A stretch of 64,000 nt of DNA from Flavobacterium orientale (GTDB lineage Bacteria; Bacteroidota; Bacteroidia; Flavobacteriales; Flavobacteriaceae), in assembly GCF_014638005.1 (NCBI RefSeq), contig NZ_BMFG01000004.1, positions 1 through 64,000 of the forward strand. The letters are read 5' to 3'. Every line of letters begins with the position of its first letter. The stretch's first letter is position 1. The notes beneath the pieces were generated by a model that saw only the letters and a list, made by a program, of their open reading frames with translations, made no database searches and had not been told where the DNA came from. Positions 15,971-25,405 of this stretch are shown piece by piece. Position numbers and translations under genes: made by a program.

Positions 15971-16390
15971 ATGGAGATTTTAGCGTGTCCGAAATGCCAA
16001 AACAATCAGATTGTTAAAAGTGGTATTATCAAAGACAGACAAAGGTATTTATGCAAAAAATGCAACTATTATTTTACCGTTAATAAGTTAGGCAAAAAGA
16101 TAGATGACTACTATGTTACCAAAGCACTACAGTTGTATTTGGAAGGGTTGAGTTACCGTGAAATTGAACGCATCATAGGAGTTTCACATGTAACAGTGAG
16201 CAATTGGGTAAAAGAGTTCAAAATCAAAAAACCGGCTCACACCGATTATCATCCCACCTATAAGATATACAACCATTTAGAGTTGGTAGAATTCTTAAAA
16301 AACAAAGACCAACTCAAAGGAGCCGGAATGATTATTACGGAACTTGGAGACAAATTTATGCTTATAAAATGGGAACGTTTTAAAGATTAA
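15971..16390 (+). CDS. IS1 InsA-like zinc-ribbon/helix-turn-helix protein, probable domesticated regulator
   Basis: The 139-residue protein has an N-terminal zinc ribbon, with Cys6 and Cys9 (CPKC) and Cys28 and Cys31 (CKKC). A helix-turn-helix at about 61-80 follows (SYREIERIIGVSHVTVSNWV). Both are as in the InsA DNA-binding half of IS1 transposases. The DDE catalytic domain is absent; instead a ~45-residue C-terminal part follows (ELVEFLKNKDQLKGAG, then ITELGDKFMLIKWERF). No inverted repeats flank it. It is the first gene before an acetate-uptake operon, so a transcription-factor role is likely. A remnant of an IS element is the alternative. Confidence 0.72.
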   Translation: MEILACPKCQNNQIVKSGIIKDRQRYLCKKCNYYFTVNKLGKKIDDYYVTKALQLYLEGLSYREIERIIGVSHVTVSNWVKEFKIKKPAHTDYHPTYKIYNHLELVEFLKNKDQLKGAGMIITELGDKFMLIKWERFKD

Positions 16391-16501
16391 CTATAGTCAT
16401 TAACAAAAATATATAGAAGAATTTTTTTCTTCATGATAAAAATAGAATTTGGTACTGTCAAAAATAGACAATCTAACCCTTAACTAACCCAATTTCTATT
16501 T

Positions 16502-17881
16502 ATGAAAAAAAGTATTCTAACAAGTACCATTATGTTATTGTCATTCTTTGCTTTCTCGCAAGGTTCACCCGATTACGGTGGCGGAATGAAATTCAACATA
16601 AATCCCGAAGGTACAAAATACATGCGATTTATAGCTTGGAATCAAATTTGGCTTCGGTCATCTCAAATGAATCCGGGTACAATGATTGGTGACGAAGGAA
16701 TTTCACAACAAGAAGATATCGGACTCCGACGATTGCGATTGTTGGCTTATGCACAAATTTCGCCTCGTTATATGATTGTAACCCATATTGGTATCAACAA
16801 TCAAACGTTTATTAACGGCGGAGCTTCCGGATCCTCAGGAACGGGTGGATATGGAAACGGAAAAAAACCGGGACTGTTTTTTCACGATGCTTGGAATGAA
16901 TATGCTGTTGTACTTCCAAAAGAAGACAAACCGTTCAGTTTGAGTTTGGGAGCCGGTTTGCATTATTATATGGGATTATCCCGCATGACAATGTCATCCA
17001 CACTAAACTACATGACCATTGATGCCCCAATATTCAATTGGCCATTGATTGAAAATTCCGATCAGTTTGCCCGACAAATTGGTGTTTTTGCTAAAGGGAA
17101 ATACAATCGTATTGAATACCGGTTCAGTATTAATAAACCGTTTGCTACCAATCAACTACCAGTTGATGTTGCCGATGAAGCTGTTGCTAGAGCGGTGGAC
17201 AATAATAACAATGCTCATTGGTCTAAAGCCGGTTATGTGGAATACCAGTTTTTTGATAAAGAATCTAACTTTTTACCTTTTAAAGTTGGTACCTATTTGG
17301 GAACGAAAAAGATGCTTAACATTGGAGCAGGGTTTTACACCGCTCCGAGTTCCACTAAAACTTCGGTAAACGGGGAAACAGAACGTCATGCTACCAATTT
17401 ATTTTCAGGTGATGTGTTTTTAGATTTACCCATTGGAAATAAAGAGAAAAAAATGGCCTTTACGGGATACAGTGTTTTTTATTCCTATGATTTTGGTCCG
17501 AATTATTTGAGAAATATCGGAATTATGAATGAAGGTGTTGCTGATTCTAACTTCACAGGAGATAGAGCATTGGCCGGACCGGGCAATTTACAACCCATGA
17601 TTGGAACCGGTTCTATATGGTATACTCAAGCCGGTGTTTTATTACCCAACAAAAACGAAAAACCAAAGGTGCGAATTCAACCTTTTGCAGCCTATACTTA
17701 TAAAAACTTTGATGCTTTAGAAAAAGCGAGTAATCAATTTGATTTTGGAACCAATTTTTTCTTAGATGGTCATCATGCCAAAATAACGGCTCAATATTCA
17801 AACAGACCTATCTATACGGCTGTTGATAAAATTGATTCCTATAAAGGAGAATTTTTATTGCAATTACATATTTATCTATAA
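16502..17881 (+). CDS. Outer membrane porin-like beta-barrel protein
   Basis: The 459-residue protein has a signal peptide (cleavage after AFSQ, residue 20). An early strand YMRFIAWNQIWLRS is followed by a run of alternating hydrophobic/aromatic strands, ending in an aromatic-rich strand (GEFLLQLHIYL) as in barrel proteins. The family resembles porins found next to sodium/acetate symporters in Bacteroidota. It would let short-chain carboxylates cross the outer membrane to the symporter encoded 380 bases downstream. The gene lies 111 bases after the IS1-like gene and 20 bases before the DUF4212 gene. Confidence 0.72.
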   Translation: MKKSILTSTIMLLSFFAFSQGSPDYGGGMKFNINPEGTKYMRFIAWNQIWLRSSQMNPGTMIGDEGISQQEDIGLRRLRLLAYAQISPRYMIVTHIGINNQTFINGGASGSSGTGGYGNGKKPGLFFHDAWNEYAVVLPKEDKPFSLSLGAGLHYYMGLSRMTMSSTLNYMTIDAPIFNWPLIENSDQFARQIGVFAKGKYNRIEYRFSINKPFATNQLPVDVADEAVARAVDNNNNAHWSKAGYVEYQFFDKESNFLPFKVGTYLGTKKMLNIGAGFYTAPSSTKTSVNGETERHATNLFSGDVFLDLPIGNKEKKMAFTGYSVFYSYDFGPNYLRNIGIMNEGVADSNFTGDRALAGPGNLQPMIGTGSIWYTQAGVLLPNKNEKPKVRIQPFAAYTYKNFDALEKASNQFDFGTNFFLDGHHAKITAQYSNRPIYTAVDKIDSYKGEFLLQLHIYL

Positions 17882-17901
17882 CAACCTAAAAAACAAAAAC
17901 A

Positions 17902-18162
17902 ATGAGTAATCAAGCCAATGCAACCGCCTACTGGAAAGAGAATTTACGATACCTTCTCATTCTCTTGGCCATCTGGTTTTTAGTTTCCTACGGAGCCGGA
18001 ATTTTATTTAAAGATGCTTTAGATGCTTTCAAAATTGGTGGTTTTCCACTCGGATTTTGGTTTGCACAACAAGGTTCCATCTACGTATTCGTGATTTTAA
18101 TTTTTGTCTATGTTCGATTGATGAACAAGTTAGATAAGAAGTATGGATATGACGAAGAGTAA
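17902..18162 (+). CDS. DUF4212 small subunit of sodium/substrate symporter
   Basis: The 86-residue protein has two transmembrane helices, about 15-35 (LRYLLILLAIWFLVSYGAG) and 47-68 (FPLGFWFAQQGSIYVFVILIF), and a charged tail ending DKKYGYDEE. This matches DUF4212 proteins, which are encoded before VC_2705-type solute:sodium symporters and are thought to form a small subunit. It is followed by 97 bases containing a short repeat and then the symporter. Confidence 0.85.
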   Translation: MSNQANATAYWKENLRYLLILLAIWFLVSYGAGILFKDALDAFKIGGFPLGFWFAQQGSIYVFVILIFVYVRLMNKLDKKYGYDEE

Positions 18163-18207
18163 TCTTCGGTTGTCTGTTATCAGTTAAAAAATATATAAAA
18201 AACTAAA

Positions 18208-18246
18208 AACTCAGTTGCTCAGTAACTCAGCTATTCAGCAACTCTA
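18208..18246. repeat. CTCAG repeat before the symporter gene
   Basis: A run of ~10-base units built on ACTCAGTTGCTCAGTAACTC lies directly upstream of the symporter start. A related run stands upstream of the propionyl-CoA synthetase gene at 23364-23400. Confidence 0.65.
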
Positions 18247-18259
18247 AAAACAAAAGAAA

Positions 18260-19972
18260 ATGGATGTACAAATTTGGACATATATAATAGTAGGGATCAC
18301 ATTTGCTCTCTACATCGGAATCGCAATTTGGTCAAGAGCAGGTTCTACCAAAGAATTTTATGTAGCCGGTGGTGGTGTTTCACCTTTGGCAAACGGAATG
18401 GCTACAGCAGCCGATTGGATGTCGGCCGCATCTTTCATCTCAATGGCCGGTATTATTTCCTTTGCAGGATACGATGGAGCCGTTTATTTAATGGGATGGA
18501 CAGGAGGTTATGTTTTATTAGCCTTATTATTGGCTCCTTACCTTAGAAAATTCGGAAAATTTACGGTGCCTGATTTTATTGGTGATCGTTATTATTCAAA
18601 AACCGCTAGAACTGTAGCTGTTATTTGTGCGTTGATTGTTTCGTTTACATATGTAGCCGGACAAATGCGTGGTGTAGGAGTGGTTTTTTCCAGATTCTTA
18701 GAAGTTGATATTAATACCGGAGTAATTATAGGTATGATAATCGTTTTATTTTATGCTGTTTTAGGAGGCATGAAAGGAATCACATATACTCAAGTAGCAC
18801 AATATTGTGTATTGATTTTTGCGTTCATGGTACCTGCGATTTTTATTTCTATTCAAATGACCGGAAATCCTATTCCGCAACTAGGAATGGGTGGTACTGT
18901 GGCTGACGGATCAGGAACTTATTTATTAGATAAATTAAACGGATTACAAACCGAATTAGGTTTTACAGAATATACCAGTGGTACAAAATCGTTAGTTGAT
19001 GTCTTTGCTATTACTTTAGCCTTAATGGTTGGTACAGCCGGTTTACCTCATGTTATTGTTCGATTTTTTACGGTTAAGAAAGTACGCGATGCACGTAAAT
19101 CTGCCGGTTACGCTTTATTATTAATTGCTATTTTATATACCACAGCTCCTGCAGTTGCCGTTTTTGCTAAAGCTAATTTGATTCAAACCGTTAGTGATAA
19201 AGAATACAGTTCGATGCCACAATGGTTCACCAACTGGGAAAAAACAGGTTTATTAACTTTTGATGATAAAAATGCCGATGGTAAAATTCAATACGTTGCA
19301 GACAAAGAAGCCAACGAATTAAAAATAGACAATGACATTATGGTATTGGCCAATCCTGAAATTGCGAATTTACCAAATTGGGTAATCGCTTTAGTTGCTG
19401 CAGGAGCTTTGGCGGCTGCACTTTCAACGGCAGCGGGATTATTATTAGTAATCTCATCTTCGGTATCTCACGATTTAATTAAAAAGATGATTAACCCAAA
19501 TATCTCAGATAAAAATGAACTTTGGGCAGCTCGAATTGCAGCTACAGTTGCTGTTTGTATTGCAGGTTATTTTGGTATCAATCCACCCGGTTTTGTAGCG
19601 GCAGTCGTCGCCCTAGCTTTTGGTCTAGCAGCAGCCTCCTTTTTCCCGGCTATTATTTTGGGTATTTTCTATAAAAAAATGAACAAAGAAGGAGCGGTAA
19701 GTGGAATGATTGTAGGGATGTTGTTGATGCTATATTATATGCTAAAATTCAAATTCGGAATATTTGACGGAGGTAAAGAAATGGTTGATGCTTTAAAACC
19801 CGATTGGTGGTTTGGCATTTCGCCTGAAGGTTTTGGAACCGTTGCTATGATTGTTAATTTTGTTGTTGCCATAGTTGTTAACAGATTTACACCGGAGCCA
19901 CCACAAGATGTGCAAGAAATTGTTGAAAATATCCGCATTCCCTCGGGTGCAGGTGAAGCAACAGGACATTAA
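18260..19972 (+). CDS. actP: Sodium:solute symporter, acetate/short-chain acid type (VC_2705-like)
   Basis: The 570-residue SSS-family transporter has about 13 membrane helices. It carries the early motif STKEFYVAGGGVSPLANG and AADWMSAASFISMAG, hallmarks of ActP-like cation/acetate symporters. A soluble insertion sits between helices (~310-365: WFTNWEKTGLL, DDKNADGKI) as in VC_2705 members. Context is strong: the DUF4212 partner, a porin, and acetyl- and propionyl-CoA synthetases. It should import acetate, propionate or pyruvate with Na+. The symbol is used by analogy; the exact substrate is untested. Confidence 0.85.
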   Translation: MDVQIWTYIIVGITFALYIGIAIWSRAGSTKEFYVAGGGVSPLANGMATAADWMSAASFISMAGIISFAGYDGAVYLMGWTGGYVLLALLLAPYLRKFGKFTVPDFIGDRYYSKTARTVAVICALIVSFTYVAGQMRGVGVVFSRFLEVDINTGVIIGMIIVLFYAVLGGMKGITYTQVAQYCVLIFAFMVPAIFISIQMTGNPIPQLGMGGTVADGSGTYLLDKLNGLQTELGFTEYTSGTKSLVDVFAITLALMVGTAGLPHVIVRFFTVKKVRDARKSAGYALLLIAILYTTAPAVAVFAKANLIQTVSDKEYSSMPQWFTNWEKTGLLTFDDKNADGKIQYVADKEANELKIDNDIMVLANPEIANLPNWVIALVAAGALAAALSTAAGLLLVISSSVSHDLIKKMINPNISDKNELWAARIAATVAVCIAGYFGINPPGFVAAVVALAFGLAAASFFPAIILGIFYKKMNKEGAVSGMIVGMLLMLYYMLKFKFGIFDGGKEMVDALKPDWWFGISPEGFGTVAMIVNFVVAIVVNRFTPEPPQDVQEIVENIRIPSGAGEATGH

Positions 19973-20008
19973 ATAGTTTAGTTGATTACTTTGGTTAGTA
20001 ATTACTTT

Positions 20009-20035
20009 CTCTGCTCTTGTTTTTCGGGAGCAGAG
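20009..20035 (+). terminator. Hairpin after the symporter gene (weak terminator or attenuator)
   Basis: A perfect 8-bp stem CTCTGCTC / GAGCAGAG with an 11-base loop is followed by TTTGT. The T-tract is short, so partial read-through into the sensor genes is plausible. Confidence 0.5.
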
Positions 20036-20066
20036 TTTGTAATTTTAGAAATTTAGAAACAAGAGC

Positions 20067-20261
20067 ATGAAAAAAAGACATATTCAAAAGTTAATCGTAC
20101 TTGGCATAGGGTTATGGATGTTATTCAACGTTCCTTTTATTCTCTTGTGCAATAGTGCCGATGCCTTTTTCGGAATTCCAATTTTTTATGCTTACCTGTT
20201 TTCTGTTTGGATTTTGGCGGTAGTACTAAGTTTTTTAATCATTCACAAATACAATGAATAG
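20067..20261 (+). CDS. Small two-helix membrane protein
   Basis: The 64-residue protein has a basic start (KKRHIQK) and two hydrophobic helices, about 9-27 and 37-58. Their shape resembles the DUF3311-type small subunits found before SSS-family proteins. Its stop overlaps the start of the symporter-kinase gene by 8 bases (ATGAATAG), so the two are translationally coupled. It is possibly a small partner of the kinase's transport domain, as DUF4212 is for the symporter. The family is not certain. Confidence 0.65.
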   Translation: MKKRHIQKLIVLGIGLWMLFNVPFILLCNSADAFFGIPIFYAYLFSVWILAVVLSFLIIHKYNE

Positions 20262-22947
20262 CATCGGATTATTACTTATTGTATTAGTTTATTTGGGACT
20301 TTTGTTTCTCATCGCTCAATGGGCGGAACGAAATAGAAATTCAAAATGGACTAACAATCCGTATGTTTATTCGTTGTCATTAGCCGTTTATTGCACAGCT
20401 TGGACGTATTATGGTAGCATTGGTGTTGCAGCCGATTCGGGGTTGAATTATTTACCTATTTATATCGGACCGGTTATCGCTTTTCCGTTGTGGATTGTTA
20501 TTCTAAAAAAAATCATCCGAATTTCAAGAGTTAACAAAATTTCAAGTATTGCCGATTTCATTTCTTTGCGTTATGGAAACAGTCGATTTTTAGGTGCTTT
20601 GGTTACCGTAATTGCACTTTTAGCTATTATTCCGTATATCGGATTGCAACTAAAAGCCATCTCGGAAACATTTCATATTGTCTCACAAACATCAGAAAGC
20701 ACGAATATATTTTTTGATACTTCTACCTACGTAGCTTTTATTTTGGCTTTGTTCGCTTCTTACTACGGAACTCGCTATGTTGACGCTTCAGAAAAACGAA
20801 TAGGTATGGTTACAGCTGTTGCTTTTGAATCGGTTTTAAAGCTCTTTTTCTTCATAATCTTGGGCTTATATGTTACCTTTTATGTGTTTGACGGGTTTGC
20901 TGACATCCATAATCAAGCTGTTGTTTTAGAACATTTTGAAGAACGAAATACCATCGGTGGATTAGAAGGTGCTGTAAATTGGATGATGTTGATTGTTTTA
21001 TCCTTCTTTGCCATTTTTTTACTTCCGAGACAATTTCACATGAGCATAGTGGAAAATAACAGAGAACGTCACGTTCAAACAGCAATTTGGTTATTTCCAT
21101 TATACCTCTTATTATTTAATTTTTTCATCTATCCAATTGCTTGGGGCGGCAACATCCTATTTGACGGCCAAGGTATGAATTCCGATATGTTTTCATTATT
21201 AATTCCGCAATCCAGAGGAAATGAGTTCATGACAGTTTTGGTTTTTTTGGGCGGATTTTCAGCTGCGATTTCCATGATTGTAGTTTCTTCAATTAGTCTG
21301 TCAAACATGTTGAGTAATAATTTATTAATTCCTTACGGATTTTTAGGTTCCCTCCAAAAAGACAACCAAGAACGCAACTCCAGTCGAATTATGCGTATCA
21401 GACGTATCGGAATTTTCAGTTTGATTATTCTATCGTTTTTGTATTACCGTTTTTTTATCATGGATTTCTCGCTCGTTTCTGTCGGGTTGATATCGTTTGT
21501 GATTGTGGCTCAATTGGCACCTGCATTTTTTGGAGCTTTATTTTGGAAACGCGGTTCTTTAATTGGAGCCATTAGCGGTGTTTTTGTTGGTTTTAGCATT
21601 TGTTTTTACACCTTATTATTACCCTTTTTTTTAAGTTCATTGAATCCTGACAGTTTGTTTTTTAAAGAAGGTTTTTGGGGATTTGAATTATTGCAACCCT
21701 TTCAGTTATTTGGATTAAACTATCTTGATCCTGTGCCTCATGCCTTGTTTTGGAGTTTGTTTTTTAACTTGATGGTTTATTTGGCATTTTCGGTAAGTTT
21801 TAAAGGTAATTACAGAGAACGCAATTATGCCGAAATGTTTGTAGATATTGACAAATACATTACCAACCATGAGAATGCATTTGTATGGAAAGGAACTGCT
21901 TATGTTTCAGATATTGAAAAAGTATTAAAACGTTTTTTAGGTGAAGAACGAACAAATAGAGCGTTGCATCTTTTTAAAATGAAATACAATATTGCTCCGG
22001 ATAATTTGATGGCAGATGCCCGATTAATCAAATTTGCAGAGAATTTATTAACAGGACATATCGGAACTGCTTCGGCAAAAATTTTAATTGACGGTGTTAC
22101 CAAAGAAGATAAAATCAGCTTACCGGAAGTATTAAAAATATTGGAGGAATCTAAAGAAAACATAACCATCAACAAAAAATTGGTGGAAACGTCAAACGAA
22201 CTCAAGCAACTGTCGGGACAATTGAAAGAAGCTAATTTTGCGTTGTTGGTAAAAGACAAACAAAAAGATGAATTTTTAGATACTGTGACACATGAATTGA
22301 GAACCCCAATCACAGCCATCAGAGCCGCCAGTGAAATTTTACATGACGATGAAGATATTCCGGAAGCTATGCGAAAACAGTTTCTTCAAAATATCATTTC
22401 AGAATCGGACCGATTAAATCGATTGATTGATAAGATTTTAGATTTAGAAAAATTTGAAACCGGAAAACAAAAAATCAGTTTAACAGAGCAAGATATTATT
22501 ACAACCATTGCCAACTCCATTAGACCGTTACAGCAGTTGATTTCCAATAAAAAAATCTACCTTGAATTTAACGAAAATCAAAAAGCCATAAAGTTGTATT
22601 TTGATGAAGAACGCATGATTCAAGTCATCACCAACTTGGTTTCAAACGCTATTAAATTTTGTGATGAAAAGGAAGGCGTTATCATTATTTCTTTGCAGAA
22701 TAACGACACCGAATACAGTATACATATATTTAATAACGGAAAAGGGGTGAACCCTAACGAATTGGAGGCCGTATTCGAAAAATTCTACCAATCTAGTGAC
22801 CAGACTATCAAGAAGCCAATTGGAAGCGGATTAGGATTAGCCATTTGCAAACAAATTATTGAAGCCCATAAAGGAAAAATATGGGCTACAAATGTGGAAA
22901 AAGGTGTTACATTTTCGTTTACCATTCCCAAACAATTAATTGATTAA
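20254..22947 (+). CDS. SSS transporter-domain histidine kinase (CbrA-like)
   Basis: The 897-residue protein starts with an SSS-symporter module of about 13 helices (residues 1 to ~515; SLAVYCTAWTYYGSIGVAA is typical of the CbrA-like group). A cytoplasmic linker follows, then a coiled coil (ETSNELKQLSGQLKEANFA). The HisKA domain has phospho-acceptor His680 (VTHELRTPITAI). The ATPase domain shows NLVSNAIKF, FNNGKGVNP and GSGLGLAICKQI. It is likely a sensor coupling carboxylate transport or flux to phosphorylation of the next-encoded receiver. Whether the SSS part still transports is open. Confidence 0.9.
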   Translation: MNSIGLLLIVLVYLGLLFLIAQWAERNRNSKWTNNPYVYSLSLAVYCTAWTYYGSIGVAADSGLNYLPIYIGPVIAFPLWIVILKKIIRISRVNKISSIADFISLRYGNSRFLGALVTVIALLAIIPYIGLQLKAISETFHIVSQTSESTNIFFDTSTYVAFILALFASYYGTRYVDASEKRIGMVTAVAFESVLKLFFFIILGLYVTFYVFDGFADIHNQAVVLEHFEERNTIGGLEGAVNWMMLIVLSFFAIFLLPRQFHMSIVENNRERHVQTAIWLFPLYLLLFNFFIYPIAWGGNILFDGQGMNSDMFSLLIPQSRGNEFMTVLVFLGGFSAAISMIVVSSISLSNMLSNNLLIPYGFLGSLQKDNQERNSSRIMRIRRIGIFSLIILSFLYYRFFIMDFSLVSVGLISFVIVAQLAPAFFGALFWKRGSLIGAISGVFVGFSICFYTLLLPFFLSSLNPDSLFFKEGFWGFELLQPFQLFGLNYLDPVPHALFWSLFFNLMVYLAFSVSFKGNYRERNYAEMFVDIDKYITNHENAFVWKGTAYVSDIEKVLKRFLGEERTNRALHLFKMKYNIAPDNLMADARLIKFAENLLTGHIGTASAKILIDGVTKEDKISLPEVLKILEESKENITINKKLVETSNELKQLSGQLKEANFALLVKDKQKDEFLDTVTHELRTPITAIRAASEILHDDEDIPEAMRKQFLQNIISESDRLNRLIDKILDLEKFETGKQKISLTEQDIITTIANSIRPLQQLISNKKIYLEFNENQKAIKLYFDEERMIQVITNLVSNAIKFCDEKEGVIIISLQNNDTEYSIHIFNNGKGVNPNELEAVFEKFYQSSDQTIKKPIGSGLGLAICKQIIEAHKGKIWATNVEKGVTFSFTIPKQLID

Positions 22948-22957
22948 AATAGAGCTT

Positions 22958-23329
22958 ATGAAAAAGATATTATTAGTTGATGATGAACCCAATATCATTA
23001 TGTCGTTGGAATATACGTTCAAGAAAAACAATTTTGAAGTGTTCATAGCCCGAGATGGTCAAGAAGCTCTGGATATTCTCAAAACAGAACAACCCGATTT
23101 GATTATTCTGGACATCATGATGCCAAATGTTGACGGTTATGCCACGATTGAAGCCGTTAAAAAAGACGAAAAATTGAATGCTTGTAAAGTGATTTTCCTT
23201 TCTGCAAAAAATAAAGAAAGTGATATCGAAAAAGGAATGAAATTAGGAGCCAACGCTTATATGACCAAGCCGTTTTCCATTAAAAAATTAGTGGAACAGG
23301 TGAATGTCTTGCTTTTGGAAAGTGATTAA
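22958..23329 (+). CDS. Receiver-only response regulator
   Basis: The protein has 123 residues from ATG 22958, a single CheY-like domain. Asp8 and Asp9 (VDDE), phospho-acceptor Asp52 (ILDIMMP) and the switch lysine in YMTKPFS are all present. No output domain follows, so the signal must be passed by protein contact. The gene begins 10 bases after the kinase stop and is clearly its partner. A target is not evident; candidates are the InsA-like DNA-binding protein or another kinase in a relay. Confidence 0.9.
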   Translation: MKKILLVDDEPNIIMSLEYTFKKNNFEVFIARDGQEALDILKTEQPDLIILDIMMPNVDGYATIEAVKKDEKLNACKVIFLSAKNKESDIEKGMKLGANAYMTKPFSIKKLVEQVNVLLLESD

Positions 23330-23363
23330 TCACTCCTTTAGTGAAAAGTAAATTATTAAATCA

Positions 23364-23400
23364 AACTCAGCAACTCAGCATCTCAGCAACTTAGCACCTC
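23364..23400. repeat. CTCAG repeat before the propionyl-CoA synthetase gene
   Basis: Units of ACTCAGCAACTCAGCATCTC fill the leader just before the ATG at 23406. They are related to 18208-18246 in the same locus. Confidence 0.65.
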
Positions 23401-23405
23401 AAAAA

Positions 23406-25301
23406 ATGAACTACAAAGATTTCTATCAAAAAAGTCTTGAACAACCGGAACAATTCTGGAAAGAACAAGCCGAACAAATTGAGTGGTATGCTCAACCTCA
23501 AACCATTTTATCAAAAGATCAAAATGACTATCCGCTTTGGTATGCTGATGGCGAACTCAACATGTGTTATTTGGCTTTAGACAAACACATTCAAGATGGC
23601 TTTGGTGATCATGTGGCGATTATTTACGATTCTCCGGTAACACAAACAGTAATAAAATATACTTATCATCAAGTTAAAACGGAAGTAGCTAAGTTAGCCG
23701 GAGGTTTACTTTCTTTAGGTTTGAAAAAAGGAGATACCGCTGTAGTTTATATGCCAATGATTCCTCAAGCTGCCTTTGCTATGTTGGCTTGTGCTCGAAT
23801 TGGTGTGACACATTCTGTTGTTTTTGGCGGATTTGCACCGCATGAACTAGCTATACGTATCAACGATTGCAAACCTCGCGTTATTTTAACGGCTTCGTCA
23901 GGCATTGAAGTAGATCGATTGATTGCTTATAAACCTTTGGTAGATGAAGCTATTGAATTGGCAGAACACAAACCTAAAAAAGTGGTAGTTTTCAATCGCA
24001 AATTAGGAGCAAGGGTGCCTTTTAAAAAATACGATGTCGATTATGATGCCTTGGTTTATGGTTCTGAAGAAGTGCCTTGCGTTGCAGTAAATGCCACGCA
24101 TCCTTTATATGTATTATATACTTCCGGAACAACCGGAAAACCAAAAGGAATTGTGAGAGATACAGGAGGTTATGCAGTGTCACTTAAATTTTCAATGCAC
24201 TATATTTACGGAGTAAAACCCGATGAAGTTTTTTGGGCGGCTTCCGATGTGGGCTGGGTGGTTGGTCATAGTTATATTGTTTATGGTCCACTAATCAATC
24301 GAAATACAACCGTACTTTTTGAAGGGAAACCCATCAAAACTCCCGATGCCTCCACTTTTTGGCGAGTCATTTCTGAACACAAAGTGGCTGTGATGTTTAC
24401 TGCTCCAACAGCTATCCGAGCCATAAAAAAAGAAGATCCTAAAGGAGATTTTATCAAACACTATGATTTGTCGTGTTTGCGAACGCAATTTTTAGCAGGA
24501 GAACGTTGTGATGTGGCTACTTTAGAATGGTACAACCAACATATTCCGGTACCTGCCATTGATCATTGGTGGCAAACCGAATCCGGATGGCCTATGATTG
24601 CCAACATGATGGGAGTGGAGTTTCTGGCTATAAAACCCGGGTCGGCAGGAAAAGCAGTTTGCGGTTATGCTATTCAAATTTTAAATGAAAACGGACAAGA
24701 AAACGGTCCAAACGAAGAAGGATTTGTAGTAATCAAATTGCCGTTACCTCCGGGAACCATGTTGGATTTATGGAAGGATTCTCCACGATTCAAATCGGGT
24801 TATTTGAGTGCGTTTCCCGGTTATTATTTTTCAGGTGATGGCGGATTTAAAGATACTGAAGGTTATATTTATATCACCGGAAGAGTTGATGACGTAATTA
24901 ATGTTGCCGGTCATCGTTTATCAACAGCAGAAATGGAAGAAATTGTTGCTTCGCATCCCGCTGTTGCAGAATGTGCTGTTGTTGGAATTCATGATGAATT
25001 AAGAGGACAAATTCCTTTAGCCATGGTAGTCACCAAAACCGGAGAGTTAATGGAACATTTTCAATTGGAATATGAAATTGTACACTTAATACGAGATCAA
25101 ATTGGAGCTGTGGCCTGTTTGCGAAATGTGATGGTAGTGCAACGCTTACCCAAAACACGTTCCGGTAAAATATTGCGTAAACTGTTACGAAGTATTGTTG
25201 ATAAAGAAAACTTTCAAATTCCATCCACAATTGATGACGAAGCAATCATTGGTGAAATTCAGGAAGTGATTGATAAATACGCAACTAACAAACAAAAATA
25301 A
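23406..25301 (+). CDS. prpE: Propionyl-CoA synthetase
   Basis: The 631-residue acetyl-CoA-synthetase-like ANL enzyme carries the N-terminal ACAS domain (QPEQFWKEQAEQIEWY), the A3 loop YTSGTTGKPKG, WWQTESG, the hinge GRVDDVINVAGHRLST and the C-terminal lysine in LPKTRSGKILRKLLR. It has the PrpE-like 'WWQTESGWPM' variant, where Acs has WWQTETGG, and the length of PrpE. It would activate propionate (and other short acids) brought in by the symporter. The acs gene follows 104 bases later. Confidence 0.82.
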   Translation: MNYKDFYQKSLEQPEQFWKEQAEQIEWYAQPQTILSKDQNDYPLWYADGELNMCYLALDKHIQDGFGDHVAIIYDSPVTQTVIKYTYHQVKTEVAKLAGGLLSLGLKKGDTAVVYMPMIPQAAFAMLACARIGVTHSVVFGGFAPHELAIRINDCKPRVILTASSGIEVDRLIAYKPLVDEAIELAEHKPKKVVVFNRKLGARVPFKKYDVDYDALVYGSEEVPCVAVNATHPLYVLYTSGTTGKPKGIVRDTGGYAVSLKFSMHYIYGVKPDEVFWAASDVGWVVGHSYIVYGPLINRNTTVLFEGKPIKTPDASTFWRVISEHKVAVMFTAPTAIRAIKKEDPKGDFIKHYDLSCLRTQFLAGERCDVATLEWYNQHIPVPAIDHWWQTESGWPMIANMMGVEFLAIKPGSAGKAVCGYAIQILNENGQENGPNEEGFVVIKLPLPPGTMLDLWKDSPRFKSGYLSAFPGYYFSGDGGFKDTEGYIYITGRVDDVINVAGHRLSTAEMEEIVASHPAVAECAVVGIHDELRGQIPLAMVVTKTGELMEHFQLEYEIVHLIRDQIGAVACLRNVMVVQRLPKTRSGKILRKLLRSIVDKENFQIPSTIDDEAIIGEIQEVIDKYATNKQK

Positions 25302-25405
25302 TATCAAATTCCTAATTTTAACTATATCTTTTTAGCAAACATACATTGGTATGAAACAATAGAATGGTTATTTTTACAAAAAATTACACACAAAAAAAGA
25401 AGATT

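Noticed and set aside
23918..23933. GATCGATTGATT-like segment inside prpE as a LacI operator
   Set aside because: It is not a full palindrome, lies within a coding region and has no promoter next to it.
25364..25405. Upstream start for acetyl-CoA synthetase
   Set aside because: The extra 14 residues are Lys-rich leader sequence not seen in the family; ATG 25406 fits.
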